A stretch of DNA of 64,000 bases. Origin: Candidatus Finniella inopinata. GTDB taxonomy: Bacteria > Pseudomonadota > Alphaproteobacteria > Paracaedibacterales > CAIULA01. The DNA lies in the NCBI RefSeq assembly GCF_004210305.1, contig NZ_SCFB01000004.1, forward strand, positions 225,554-289,553, read 5' to 3'. A program made the position numbers and the translations under genes. The first letter of the stretch is position 1; each line of letters opens with the position of its first letter. Below, piece by piece: positions 1 to 8,797 of the stretch. A model generated the notes under the pieces. The model did not search any database, was not told where the DNA came from, and saw nothing but the letters and a program-made list of their open reading frames with translations.

Positions 1-1310
1 TCCTCAAACATTTTGAACCTCTTGCCGATCCTCGTATTGATAACCACAACAAGCTTCACAAATTGCACGATATCTTGGTAATAACAATATTGGCCACAAT
101 TTGTGGCGCTGATAACTGGGTTGATATTAGTGAATTTGGCAAAGCCAAATACGATTGGTTATCAACATTTCTCGAGCTGCCTAATGGTGTGCCATCTCAT
201 GATACTTTTGGCCGTGTGTTTTCCATACTTGACCCAGAGCAATTTGAATCCTGCTTTTATGCATGGATCAAGTCACTCTCTATCGATGTTAATTCTGAGA
301 TTATTGCTATTGATGGAAAAACGCTACGGGGTTCTGGCAACAGAAGAAAAGAGAAAAAAGCCCTACACATTGTAAGTGCCTGGGCAAGCAATCAAAGTCT
401 TCTTTTAGGGCAAGTTAAAACGGATGAAAAATCCAATGAAATTACAGCCATTCCAAAATTACTCAAGATGATTGATGTTACTGGTAGTACAGTCACCATT
501 GACGCCATGGGTTGTCAGCAGTCAATTGCTGAAGAGATCTTAATTCAAGGTGCAGACTACGTATTAGCTCTAAAAGATAATCAACCGAAGCTTCATGAAA
601 TGGTCAAGGCAATTTTCCATATAGGAGAATCACGTCAGTACAAGAAGATGCTTAATCGACGGAAAGTAGAGAAGATCCATGATCATGGTCGCATAGAAAC
701 ACGTCGCTATACATTAGTATCAGCACGCGATCCGGCAGTATTTCAACTTCGTTGGCCTGGGTTAAAGGGTGTTGGCATGCTTGAAACAACACGCACAACT
801 AATAATCAGGTTGAGCGTAGTACCCGCTACTTTCTAACAAGTTTAGCCTATGAAAATATTGATCAGTTTATGGTTGCTGTCAGAAAACACTGGAACATAG
901 AAATTAACCTGCACTGGTCTTTGGATGTAGGTTTTAGGGAAGACCATAACCAGGTGCATGTTGGCCACGCGGCCAAGAATTTGGCTGTCATGAGACGTAT
1001 TGCTTTGAATCTACTCAAGCAAGAAAAAACGAATAAACGAGGGGTGAGCTGTCGACGGAAGGTAGCAGGCTGGGACAACAAATACTTATTGAAAATTCTA
1101 ACCGCTGACCACAATTTAAAGCGCGTTTGAGCGGATTGACTGATATAAACGGTAAGTCTTTTAAAGGGGAGGATAGTGTCTAAAAATAAAAAAAACAGGA
1201 AGTAGATCTCTCAAAACCTACAAAATCAAATCAATCTACAAAAGTTTGGGAAATAGCAGAAACCGTAATTTTAAAAACTAGGCTGAGGAGATGTCAGTGC
1301 AATCGCCATG
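1..1310 (+). mobile_element. ISAs1-family insertion sequence, copy A (5' end outside window)
   Basis: The sequence matches the complete copy at 10898-12352 (opposite strand) wherever compared, including the non-coding tail after the transposase gene. The 3' end is the 17-bp terminal repeat TCAGTGCAATCGCCATG at 1294-1310; the other end lies beyond the left edge. The flank at 1311-1320 (CACCAAGGCG) would be the 10-bp target duplication if the same word occurs on the unseen side. The near-identity of the two copies implies recent activity. Confidence 0.93.
3..1130 (+). CDS. ISAs1-family transposase, partial (N-terminus outside window)
   Basis: The open frame runs uninterrupted from the window edge to the TGA at 1128-1130. 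It starts at residue 8 of the 382-residue transposase encoded by copy B (11078-12226). DDE-type catalytic motifs are visible: IAIDGKTLRG, TIDAMGCQ and the C-terminal FREDHN segment within the helix-rich stretch HWNIEINLHWSLDVGF. The intact frame and identity to copy B suggest a functional enzyme for cut-and-paste transposition of its own element. The apparent start at 63 is internal; the real start is off-window. Confidence 0.95.
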   Translation, partial: LKHFEPLADPRIDNHNKLHKLHDILVITILATICGADNWVDISEFGKAKYDWLSTFLELPNGVPSHDTFGRVFSILDPEQFESCFYAWIKSLSIDVNSEIIAIDGKTLRGSGNRRKEKKALHIVSAWASNQSLLLGQVKTDEKSNEITAIPKLLKMIDVTGSTVTIDAMGCQQSIAEEILIQGADYVLALKDNQPKLHEMVKAIFHIGESRQYKKMLNRRKVEKIHDHGRIETRRYTLVSARDPAVFQLRWPGLKGVGMLETTRTTNNQVERSTRYFLTSLAYENIDQFMVAVRKHWNIEINLHWSLDVGFREDHNQVHVGHAAKNLAVMRRIALNLLKQEKTNKRGVSCRRKVAGWDNKYLLKILTADHNLKRV

Positions 1311-2196
1311 CACCAAGGCGCGGAATATAGGCGTACATAATCCATACCTCTAATGAAGTTTTATCTGTTTCTAATAACGTATCGAACATTTTAAGGGTAT
1401 TCCGAAAAGCCTGGAATCCCATCCCCAAGTCTCTAAAAAAATCTTCATCTATTTCTTTCTTTTGCTCTTCTCTTTTAGGCTTTTGCTTCTTCTCAAATTC
1501 ATCCCAAGTCTTAAAATTTTTTGTGGATAGCTTTTCGGCTACCATAAACAGGTCATCAGAGAATTTTTCATAATGGAAACCATTAGCTTGGTTAGTTGAA
1601 TTTTGACGAATGCTCGAATTTCTTTGGTGAAGTAGATTATTTTGAGATAAAGTTTTAGCTTTCTCAACAGGCAGCACTCTGGGTCGATAGGACGACACCG
1701 TTTCATAAAACCACCCCATGAAATGAGGGGTTAGAAGAAAATTATAATTGATCCCCTCCTGATCGTTTATTTTTTTTAATGTAGTCTCTAACAATTGGCA
1801 ATCAGAGTCATATTTCCAAGAAGCTCTGTACCACAAGGCCCATGCAATGCTTTCTACAGCTTTTAGAGCACGGTAGTGAGCAAGAAAATGCTTATTTGAA
1901 TGGTCAATTGTTGAAAGTTTCGGCAAGTCTCGAGGATCGTCAATAACCACACTGCCTATGATGGCTTTAAAAATGATTTCTTTTTCTTTAGTGTTTGCAG
2001 CCCTACTGTAATCAATTGCCTCAGGGTCTGCTAACTTGTCGCTGATGTCCTTTGTCAATCCTTCAATAACTGGGGTTACTTTCTGGCCAGAAGACCCGAA
2101 TGCCAAAATACGCCTTTGATCTTTTTCAAAGATATATTCAACAGCGTTTAAATTAGGAACTAATATTAATAAAAAATATATTAGAAAATAACGCAT
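1311..2196 (-). pseudogene. exported protein gene truncated at its 3' end by IS copy A
   Basis: The encoded protein begins with a hydrophobic signal peptide (MRYFLIYFLLILVPNLNA) and continues as a soluble, charged, probably helical domain with no family I recognise. Native codons stop at the IS boundary: after ...YIPRLG the frame runs into the IS terminal repeat and picks up the foreign tail AWRLH before a stop at 1294. The rest of the gene would lie on the far side of the IS, outside the window. The product was therefore longer than about 295 residues, and the C-terminus is lost or replaced. It stands alone, about 270 bp downstream of the ABC operon on the same strand. Confidence 0.7.
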
Positions 2197-2462
2197 ACAA
2201 AACTTTCAGAATAGTTGAGTGTGATTTTATTATTGAACCTGCGCTGCAAGCCTCTAAGTGGTGATTTTGAGCAGCAGAATGCTTGGCCTAAAAAAACTTA
2301 AAGATAACTTACACTTTAATCGCACAATATGCGTTTTTATATATACATTTCAATATAAAAAATTTTTAAGTTTCAAAATAAATTGATGGGTTAAATTTTA
2401 ATCAACTTTTTTAAGTTAATTGGACTTGCCGTCAAGAAAAAAGCAATAGCATCAGTATAGTA

Positions 2463-3251
2463 TTAGCCCCCTTGCAGCAGCAATCGATCATCGTCGATGG
2501 AACGTCCAAACTGCTTTAACAGATCCTGTGCCGTCAAACTGGCCCGTTCAGGCCCAGACACATCGTAAATAATTTTGCCTTCGTGCAACATAATAGTACG
2601 CGTGCCATAGTGCAAAGCCTGATGAAGGCTATGGGTGACCATCAAGGCCGTTAATTGTTTTTCGGTGATGATTTTCTGACTCAGCTCCATCACGTAAGCC
2701 CCTGTCTTTGGGTCTAAGGCCGAGGTGTGCTCGTCCAACAATAAAATCTTCAAAGGGCTTAATGTTGCCATCAGTAAGCTGACGGCCTGACGCTGCCCCC
2801 CTGACAGCAAAGACATCAATGTGTCCAAACGATCCTCTAAACCTAAATCAAGCTTTTTAAGTGTCTGGTAAAAAAGATCACGGGTATTGTGCTTTAAGGC
2901 CCACGACAAACCCCGTCGTTTCCCCCGCTGCAAAGCCAAGGCCATGTTTTCAGCAATGGTCAAATCAGCACACGTCCCCGCCAACGGATCTTGAAAAACC
3001 CGGGCAACCAAGTCAGCACGGGCATGAGTGGGCAATTTACTAACATCCTTATCGTCAACACAAATCGACCCTTGGGATGGTAAAACCTCACCCGCAATTG
3101 CATTTAAGAACGTTGATTTTCCGGCACCATTACTGCCAATAACAGTGACGAATTCGCCTTCTTGAATTCTTAAATTGACCCCTTGTAACGCCTTCTTTTC
3201 CGTGATGGCACCTGGGGCAAAAGTTACATGAATATTATTTAATGTGATCAT
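2463..3251 (-). CDS. ABC transporter ATP-binding protein (importer of the PF04392-type system)
   Basis: This is the nucleotide-binding subunit of an inner-membrane ABC importer. Walker A is GSNGAGKST (about residues 39-47), the signature motif is LSGGQRQAV and Walker B is ILLLDEHTSALDP, followed by the H-loop MVTHSLHQAL. The length of 262 residues is normal for such ATPases. It is the last gene of a three-gene operon, 18 bp after the permease gene. The trio resembles the substrate-binding protein/permease/ATPase systems named TrpXYZ in Firmicutes. The substrate here cannot be read from sequence; an amino acid or aromatic compound is only an analogy. Confidence 0.9.
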   Translation of the reverse strand: MITLNNIHVTFAPGAITEKKALQGVNLRIQEGEFVTVIGSNGAGKSTFLNAIAGEVLPSQGSICVDDKDVSKLPTHARADLVARVFQDPLAGTCADLTIAENMALALQRGKRRGLSWALKHNTRDLFYQTLKKLDLGLEDRLDTLMSLLSGGQRQAVSLLMATLSPLKILLLDEHTSALDPKTGAYVMELSQKIITEKQLTALMVTHSLHQALHYGTRTIMLHEGKIIYDVSGPERASLTAQDLLKQFGRSIDDDRLLLQGG

Positions 3252-3269
3252 TTTTACACCAACTGAGGA

Positions 3270-4154
3270 TCAAGAAAGGGCTTTAATGCGTTGCGTCAAC
3301 GATGGCAACAGCATAGCCAAAGCCACCAATACCGCCGTTACCAGGTTTAAGTCGGAAGCCTGCAACCCAATGTCGCCCACATTTAAAGCAGTGGCAATGA
3401 CCAAGCGATACAAAATTGCCCCCAAAACACACGCGCCAAGAGCCTGGAAAATTGTCCGCGTTGGCAAAACCGCCTGACCAATAATCACCGCAGCCAAACC
3501 AATAATGATTGTCCCTACACCAAGTGATACATCAGCAAATCCATGAACTTGGGCGAACAAAGCCCCTGCCAGGGCCACCAAAGCGTTCGACAAACTAAGA
3601 CCTAGCCAAATCATTTTATTATCATTAATACCTTGAGCCCGGCTCATGCGTGGATTATTACCGGTTGCCCGCATCGCCAAACCCAGGCGAGTGTTTAAGA
3701 AACAATAAACCCCCATCATCAAAATAACGGCAATAACCATCAGCGGCATAAGATAAACAGAACCCAAAAAACTTGCGTTCCCAAACCACTCAGTGAAGAT
3801 TGTTTTTTCGCCCAACAACGCGATATTGGGCTTGCCCATAATTCTTAAGTTAAGGGAATATAATGCCGTCATCGTTAAAATACTGGCCAACAAGTTCAAA
3901 ATTCGCAAATGCGTTGACAACCAGGCCGTCACCCATCCAGCTAACGACCCAGCCAAAATGGCGCTAAGGGTAGCCAGACCTGGATGAACGCCATGGGTAA
4001 TCAACGACGCACAAACCGCGGCCCCCAAAGGGAAGCTTCCATCCACGGTCATATCTGGAAAATTCAACGTTTTAAACGATAAGAAAACCCCCACCGCTAC
4101 CAAGCTGTAAATAAGACCCAGTTCGACGGTCCCTACAAACTGAAACAAATTCAT
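3270..4154 (-). CDS. ABC transporter permease
   Basis: A polytopic membrane protein of about 294 residues with roughly eight to nine hydrophobic segments, of the branched-chain/ribose-type permease fold (BPD_transp_2-like). The conserved stretch RATGNNPRMSRAQGI is the cytoplasmic loop typical of these permeases. I place the start at 4154 (MNLFQFVG) rather than the upstream in-frame codon at 4187: 4154 has AGGGGA 7 nt upstream and falls just after the stop of the substrate-binding gene, whereas 4187 would overlap it by 29 bp. It forms the channel of the importer with the neighbouring ATPase. Confidence 0.88.
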   Translation of the reverse strand: MNLFQFVGTVELGLIYSLVAVGVFLSFKTLNFPDMTVDGSFPLGAAVCASLITHGVHPGLATLSAILAGSLAGWVTAWLSTHLRILNLLASILTMTALYSLNLRIMGKPNIALLGEKTIFTEWFGNASFLGSVYLMPLMVIAVILMMGVYCFLNTRLGLAMRATGNNPRMSRAQGINDNKMIWLGLSLSNALVALAGALFAQVHGFADVSLGVGTIIIGLAAVIIGQAVLPTRTIFQALGACVLGAILYRLVIATALNVGDIGLQASDLNLVTAVLVALAMLLPSLTQRIKALS

Positions 4155-4158
4155 ATGC

Positions 4159-5178
4159 TTATCCCCTAACCTCTTCCCCGACAACAATAGCCTCTTTAAG
4201 CCATGTTTCAGGGAAACTTATCCCAATACGAACAGCCGTTTGCTTGTTTACGAATACGTGCAGGGGATGATTTGTTAAAACAGGCAAGGTGGCTGCATCG
4301 CCCCCTTGTAAAATCTTCACAACATACTCGGCGACTTTTTTACCAAGTTCACGACGATCATAGCCTTTTGTCGCCAAAGCCCCCGCCGCCACAGAACCCA
4401 CATCGCCCGCAAATAAGGGGATTTTGTGACGTTCCGCAATCAATGCAATACTTTTCATGCCAGAAACGGCCGTGTTGTCGTTGGGAATATAAAGGGCCTG
4501 GACCTTATCAACAAGGCTCGTCACGGCGGCACTGACATCAGCTGTCTTACTGGCCGTGGCTTCCATAAGGGTAATGTTTTCTAACGCCAAAGCCTCTTTG
4601 AGGACTTGAACCATTTTCATGGAATTGCTTTCACCGGGGTTATAAACCACACCAATCGTTTTTATGCCAGGCACCAATTGTTTCATCAGTTCAATTTGTG
4701 AGGCAACAGGCAAAGCATCACTTACCCCCGTCACCGCATCAGTCTTATTTGTTAAATCCTTAACCAATTTCGCACCCACAGGGTCTGTCACGGCAGTAAA
4801 CACCAAAGGAACTTTTTGGCCCAAACAAGGAGCCAGCGCTGCCTGCGCAGAGGGGGTTGAAATTGCCACCATCACTTTTGGTTTTTGACATAAAAGCTGT
4901 GTTACAATTTGTGCGGATATGCCTAAGTTTCCTTGGGCATTTTGATACATGATTTTAATGTTTTGCCCATCTTTATACCCCGCATCAGCAAGGGCCTCGA
5001 TAAGACCTTCCCGTTCTTGATCAAGTGACTGATGCTCAATAATCTGTGTAATGGCAACAATCGGCAACTCAGGCGTCGCTGATGTAAGGTGTTCTGAAGA
5101 CGATCCGAAGAAGACCCTATACCCCACACCAATCGCAATAAGGGCAGCAAGAACGACAAAAATTTTAATGGTCTTCAT
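4159..5178 (-). CDS. ABC transporter substrate-binding protein (PF04392 type)
   Basis: A 339-residue periplasmic binding protein. The N-terminus is a single hydrophobic segment (MKTIKIFVVLAALIAIGVGYRVFFG), which lacks a clear cleavage or lipobox Cys and may act as a membrane anchor. The body has the pattern of the ABC_sub_bind family: VAITQIIEHQSLDQEREGL, then KVMVAISTPSAQAAL, VFTAVTDPVGAKLV, GVVYNPGESNS and the late IPNDNTAVSG segment. It is the first gene of the operon with permease and ATPase; the 217-bp region to the divergent pepA should hold the promoter. The ligand is unknown. Confidence 0.88.
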   Translation of the reverse strand: MKTIKIFVVLAALIAIGVGYRVFFGSSSEHLTSATPELPIVAITQIIEHQSLDQEREGLIEALADAGYKDGQNIKIMYQNAQGNLGISAQIVTQLLCQKPKVMVAISTPSAQAALAPCLGQKVPLVFTAVTDPVGAKLVKDLTNKTDAVTGVSDALPVASQIELMKQLVPGIKTIGVVYNPGESNSMKMVQVLKEALALENITLMEATASKTADVSAAVTSLVDKVQALYIPNDNTAVSGMKSIALIAERHKIPLFAGDVGSVAAGALATKGYDRRELGKKVAEYVVKILQGGDAATLPVLTNHPLHVFVNKQTAVRIGISFPETWLKEAIVVGEEVRG

Positions 5179-5396
5179 AGGGCTAAAAGATCTAATAGGT
5201 AAAATTTAAACGATTAATCGAACCAACAGTCTATCTCAATTTGGTATGAGAATACAGAATTTTATGGCGCTTAAAATACGGAAATTATTCCTTAATAAAG
5301 CAGGAGCCTTTCGGATCATGTATGCGTTCCTCGTGGACACATTTGCTGCCTACCCTTATAGTAAACTTAACTTCTCCATAACTTAAAATAGATGCT

Positions 5397-6869
5397 ATGA
5401 AAATTTCTTTCTCATCCACAGTTAACTTAACCCAACAAGACTGCTTGGTTATAGGCATGTTTGAGGAGGCTGATTTGGCCTCTCCCTCCAACCTCATAAA
5501 TTTAGATTTTGTAAGACATGCCCTCAAAACGACCGCCTTTAAGGGCAAAAAAGCAGAAACGCTGTCTTTGGTCACTCCAGCCGACATGAAGGCTGGGCAA
5601 GTTTTAGTCATCGGTTTGGGCAAGGCCGAAAAAGTGACAGAACAAGTTTTGCAAGAGGTCGGTGCGAAAGCCATTTCCACTCTAGAGAAAAGCCAAGCCA
5701 AAAGAATTGTCGTTGACATACACCTGGACAGTTTTGGAAAAGCCGGAGACGGTGCCGCCCATATGGCAGCAGGGGCGCAAATAAGACATTGGAAATTCGA
5801 CCTCTACAAAACTCAGAAAAAAGATACGCCTTGTTTAGACGAGTTCACGTTTGTTACCCAGCATCCCCATGATGCTGAAAAATTATTTTCAGACCTCTCC
5901 GCCATCAGTGAAGGGGTCGCTTTGACGCGCCACGTTGTCTCAGAGCCCCCGAACGTTTTGTACCCGGAAACCATGGCCCAAAAAGCCCTGGAGCTAGAAA
6001 CCTTAGGCATTAAGGTTGAGGTTTTAGGCGAAAAAGATATGGAAAAGTTGGGCATGGGCGCTTTATTGGGCGTAGGGCAAGGCAGCATCCGGGAATCAAA
6101 GCTTATTGTGTTGCAGTGGCTGAATGGCCCAAAAGACGAAGCACCCGTGGCCATTGTTGGCAAGGGCGTCACCTTTGACAGCGGCGGAATTTCCATCAAG
6201 CCATCGAACGGCATGGAAGACATGAAATACGACATGGCGGGATCGGGCGTTGTTTTGGGCATGATGAAGGCGTTGGCCACACGCCAAGCAAAGGTGAACG
6301 TTGTTGGCATCATGGGCATGGTTGAAAATATGCCATCAGGATCCGCCCAACGGCCAGCTGATGTGGTAACCTCCATGTCCGGTCAAACGATCGAGGTTGT
6401 GAATACGGACGCCGAAGGGCGCTTGGTTTTGGCGGATGCTCTATGGTACACCCAAGACAGATTTAAACCTAAAGCTATGATCAACTTGGCCACCCTGACA
6501 GGGGCCATTAAAGTGGCATTGGGCGAAGAATATGCCGGGTTGTTTTCTAACAATGATGAGCTCTCTGAAAAACTGACCAAAGCAGGAAAAACGGTGCAGG
6601 AGCAATTATGGCGACTCCCCATGGGCGAGGCCTATGACCGTGATATTGATTCCGAAATTGCAGACATGAAAAACGTCGGATCCGGTCGCGGTGCCGGCAG
6701 CACAACGGCAGCACAATTTTTGCAGCGTTTCGTGAACAATGTCCCCTGGGCCCACTTGGATATTGCTAGCGTCGCATGGCTCAAAAAAGACCACCCTTTA
6801 ACCGGCAAGGGCGCCACGGCTTTTGGTGTGCGACTGTTGAACACGTTTATAAAACAAAATTACGAGTAG
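5397..6869 (+). CDS. pepA: leucyl aminopeptidase (M17)
   Basis: A cytosolic M17 zinc aminopeptidase that removes N-terminal residues from peptides; family members form hexamers. The family signature NTDAEGRL lies near residues 337-344, and the upstream metal-site segment GKGVTFDSGGISIKPS near 255-270 is intact, as are KYDMAGSG and GRGAGSTTAAQFL. The length of 490 is typical. The gene is monocistronic, divergent from the ABC importer and convergent with the papain-like gene, with a hairpin between them. Confidence 0.96.
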   Translation: MKISFSSTVNLTQQDCLVIGMFEEADLASPSNLINLDFVRHALKTTAFKGKKAETLSLVTPADMKAGQVLVIGLGKAEKVTEQVLQEVGAKAISTLEKSQAKRIVVDIHLDSFGKAGDGAAHMAAGAQIRHWKFDLYKTQKKDTPCLDEFTFVTQHPHDAEKLFSDLSAISEGVALTRHVVSEPPNVLYPETMAQKALELETLGIKVEVLGEKDMEKLGMGALLGVGQGSIRESKLIVLQWLNGPKDEAPVAIVGKGVTFDSGGISIKPSNGMEDMKYDMAGSGVVLGMMKALATRQAKVNVVGIMGMVENMPSGSAQRPADVVTSMSGQTIEVVNTDAEGRLVLADALWYTQDRFKPKAMINLATLTGAIKVALGEEYAGLFSNNDELSEKLTKAGKTVQEQLWRLPMGEAYDRDIDSEIADMKNVGSGRGAGSTTAAQFLQRFVNNVPWAHLDIASVAWLKKDHPLTGKGATAFGVRLLNTFIKQNYE

Positions 6870-6877
6870 ATAGACAA

Positions 6878-6903
6878 GAGAGCATCCATTTCAAGATGCT
6901 CTC
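6878..6903. terminator. 9-bp hairpin between convergent genes
   Basis: GAGAGCATC at 6878-6886 pairs perfectly with GATGCTCTC at 6895-6903 around an 8-nt loop. It begins 8 nt after the pepA stop and precedes the convergent gene ending at 6924. There is no strong T-run on either side, so termination may be weak or shared by both directions. Confidence 0.5.
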
Positions 6904-6923
6904 ATTCCAAATTTCCTTAGGTT

Positions 6924-7979
6924 TTATTGGTGGGAAGAACTTGAAGCGCTTGCAGCTTTCTTAGCCCCAACCTTTGATACAAACCAGAAATCAGATGCTA
7001 AATCTGCATTCGTTATATAATCATAAGGCACATAACAGTAACCTTTATCCCCCCATGAAGAGCCCCATGAATTTCGTATCGTAATTCTTTGAGTAGCATC
7101 GTTATAACCCGTCACCATCAAAGCATGGCCACCCTTAAGTTGTTCCGAAGTCGTATTAGGCATTGGAACCATTCCCGACTGAGCCACATCGTCAGATTTA
7201 AAGGATTCATAAAGATTTAGACCCAAAAGAATCGGATTGTTGTGGTTTAAAATGGTTTTAAACAAATGCAAAGTATTTGAATTTTGCGGAATACCCGCCG
7301 TTGCTGTGCTGTCAGTATCCGCGTCTTTCAGCGCATCTGCATAACACTTAGCTGATGGTTTTTGAGTAAAAAGAGGGTTTGATGAGGTTGTATCATCACT
7401 GTACTTCCATTCACTTTCAGGGCATGCTCCGAATCTTGTGATCGCTGCCAAACTGTCCGCAATAGACGCCCCAGAATCTTGGGTAACATCCAAAGTTGAA
7501 TCATTGGCTCTTTCATTGTAATAAATGAACAGACGCGAAGGCGTGGCTTTATCAAATTTTTCTTGAAGCCCCTTGAACTGCAAAGCGGCCGCCGATGCGT
7601 TTGCCGCACCGGACCCTAAGTTACCCTGGTCATAAACGGGAAAAAGCGCATTGGCCGCATCAATTGTCTTCGCCAAACTCAACCTTATATCGTGCGCCTT
7701 CGGTAAAGCCGCCGGGTGGGTTTTTCCAAACTTAGCCAAAAGTGCGTGACCATGTGCTGCCACAGGATGCCCTCTCATAAAATCACGGCTTGCATGATGC
7801 GTTTCACTATCACGAATGAGTTTATATTTCCTTTGAGAAGGATGCGCCGATTTGCTTTGATCCAAGTCAGAAGAAACGTCAGCAGCTGAAGACGCAAAAC
7901 TGCTTTGACTGTAAATAGTCAGTAAAATTAATACTGCCAACGCTTTAAGTTTTGAATTAAAATTCAAAATTTGAACCAT
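6924..7979 (-). CDS. exported papain-like (C1) protein with Cys-to-Gly active site
   Basis: About 351 residues from the start I favour (MVQILNFNSK at 7979, after GGGGTT), which gives a classic signal peptide ending near SQSSFA; upstream in-frame starts at 7994 and 8027 exist. The mature part follows the bacterial papain-like pattern: VYDQGNLGSGAANASAAAL (nucleophile region), GGHALMVTGYN (His 285) and IRNSWGSSWGDKGY (Asn 303). In active relatives the nucleophile segment reads GSC; here codon 7608-7610 is GGT, so position 124 is Gly. His, Asn and the oxyanion Gln region remain. The fold is probably kept but proteolysis by the usual mechanism should be lost. The C-terminus is a Ser/Ala-rich tail. 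Role unknown; export suggests an envelope or host-facing function. Confidence 0.82.
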   Translation of the reverse strand: MVQILNFNSKLKALAVLILLTIYSQSSFASSAADVSSDLDQSKSAHPSQRKYKLIRDSETHHASRDFMRGHPVAAHGHALLAKFGKTHPAALPKAHDIRLSLAKTIDAANALFPVYDQGNLGSGAANASAAALQFKGLQEKFDKATPSRLFIYYNERANDSTLDVTQDSGASIADSLAAITRFGACPESEWKYSDDTTSSNPLFTQKPSAKCYADALKDADTDSTATAGIPQNSNTLHLFKTILNHNNPILLGLNLYESFKSDDVAQSGMVPMPNTTSEQLKGGHALMVTGYNDATQRITIRNSWGSSWGDKGYCYVPYDYITNADLASDFWFVSKVGAKKAASASSSSHQ

Positions 7980-8069
7980 TTTATTTAACCCCATAAAAAT
8001 AATTACCAAAAACAGATGCGCATCCAATAATATTATTAGGTAAAAAAATTAAGAAAGCGTGAACACGGT

Positions 8070-8750
8070 TCAATCGTCACTTACAGATCTGACCCATTCA
8101 TCAGCCTCTGCGTTTAAGACATTCAAAGCCTCTTCCAAAGCCGTAATCGTATGCGAATCCTCGCCCTCTTTCGCATAAGGAATAGGGGCACCAATTGCAA
8201 AAACACCCCTAGTAAAAGGAAGGGGCAGCAGAAAACGATCCCACGTTTTTAAATGCCGCCGGTTGCGCGCAGAAAAGGTCACTGGGATCAAGTCAGCCTG
8301 CGTCCATCTAGCCAAAACCGCCGTCCCTCGCGATACCTTACAGGCAGGCCCCCGCGGGCCATCAGGTGTAATACCAATAATGGTCCCACCCCGTAATAAC
8401 TGAATCAATGCCAAGGATGCCTTAGCCCCCCCCCGCGTCGTTGAACCCGCCACCCAACCAACCTTGAAATATCGCACAACCTTGCCAATAAATGTCCCAT
8501 CACCATGTTCCGATACCAACACTTTAAACGGCCGATCCCATTGCCAAGCAAGGGGCATCATCATCAAACGCCCATGCCAAAAGCACACCATAAAGGGCTT
8601 TCCAGCCTTTAGATACTCCTCAATAATGTGTCGATTTTTATAGTCCCAACGACTGGTGCGATAAACCAGTTGAATGTAAACATAGCCTAAAAAACTTAAA
8701 ATGTTTTGACCAAGCTTTGATCGTGAAATTTTTTTAAAAAATCGTTTCAT
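8070..8750 (-). CDS. DUF374 lysophospholipid acyltransferase-like protein
   Basis: A 226-residue inner-membrane acyltransferase-superfamily protein. The HX4D-like core appears as FWHGRLMMMPL, with the later GITPDGPRGPACKVSRG block that defines the DUF374 group. These proteins are related to LPS/phospholipid acyltransferases and are common in alphaproteobacteria beside kdtA. Here no Kdo-transferase gene is adjacent. The basic N-terminus followed by a hydrophobic stretch suggests membrane association. Substrate inferred only from family (lipid A or phospholipid precursors). Confidence 0.82.
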   Translation of the reverse strand: MKRFFKKISRSKLGQNILSFLGYVYIQLVYRTSRWDYKNRHIIEEYLKAGKPFMVCFWHGRLMMMPLAWQWDRPFKVLVSEHGDGTFIGKVVRYFKVGWVAGSTTRGGAKASLALIQLLRGGTIIGITPDGPRGPACKVSRGTAVLARWTQADLIPVTFSARNRRHLKTWDRFLLPLPFTRGVFAIGAPIPYAKEGEDSHTITALEEALNVLNAEADEWVRSVSDD

Positions 8751-8797
8751 GGTTCCAGCTTAAAAGGAGTTTTCTAAAAGCGCCACTACTTGTGTAA

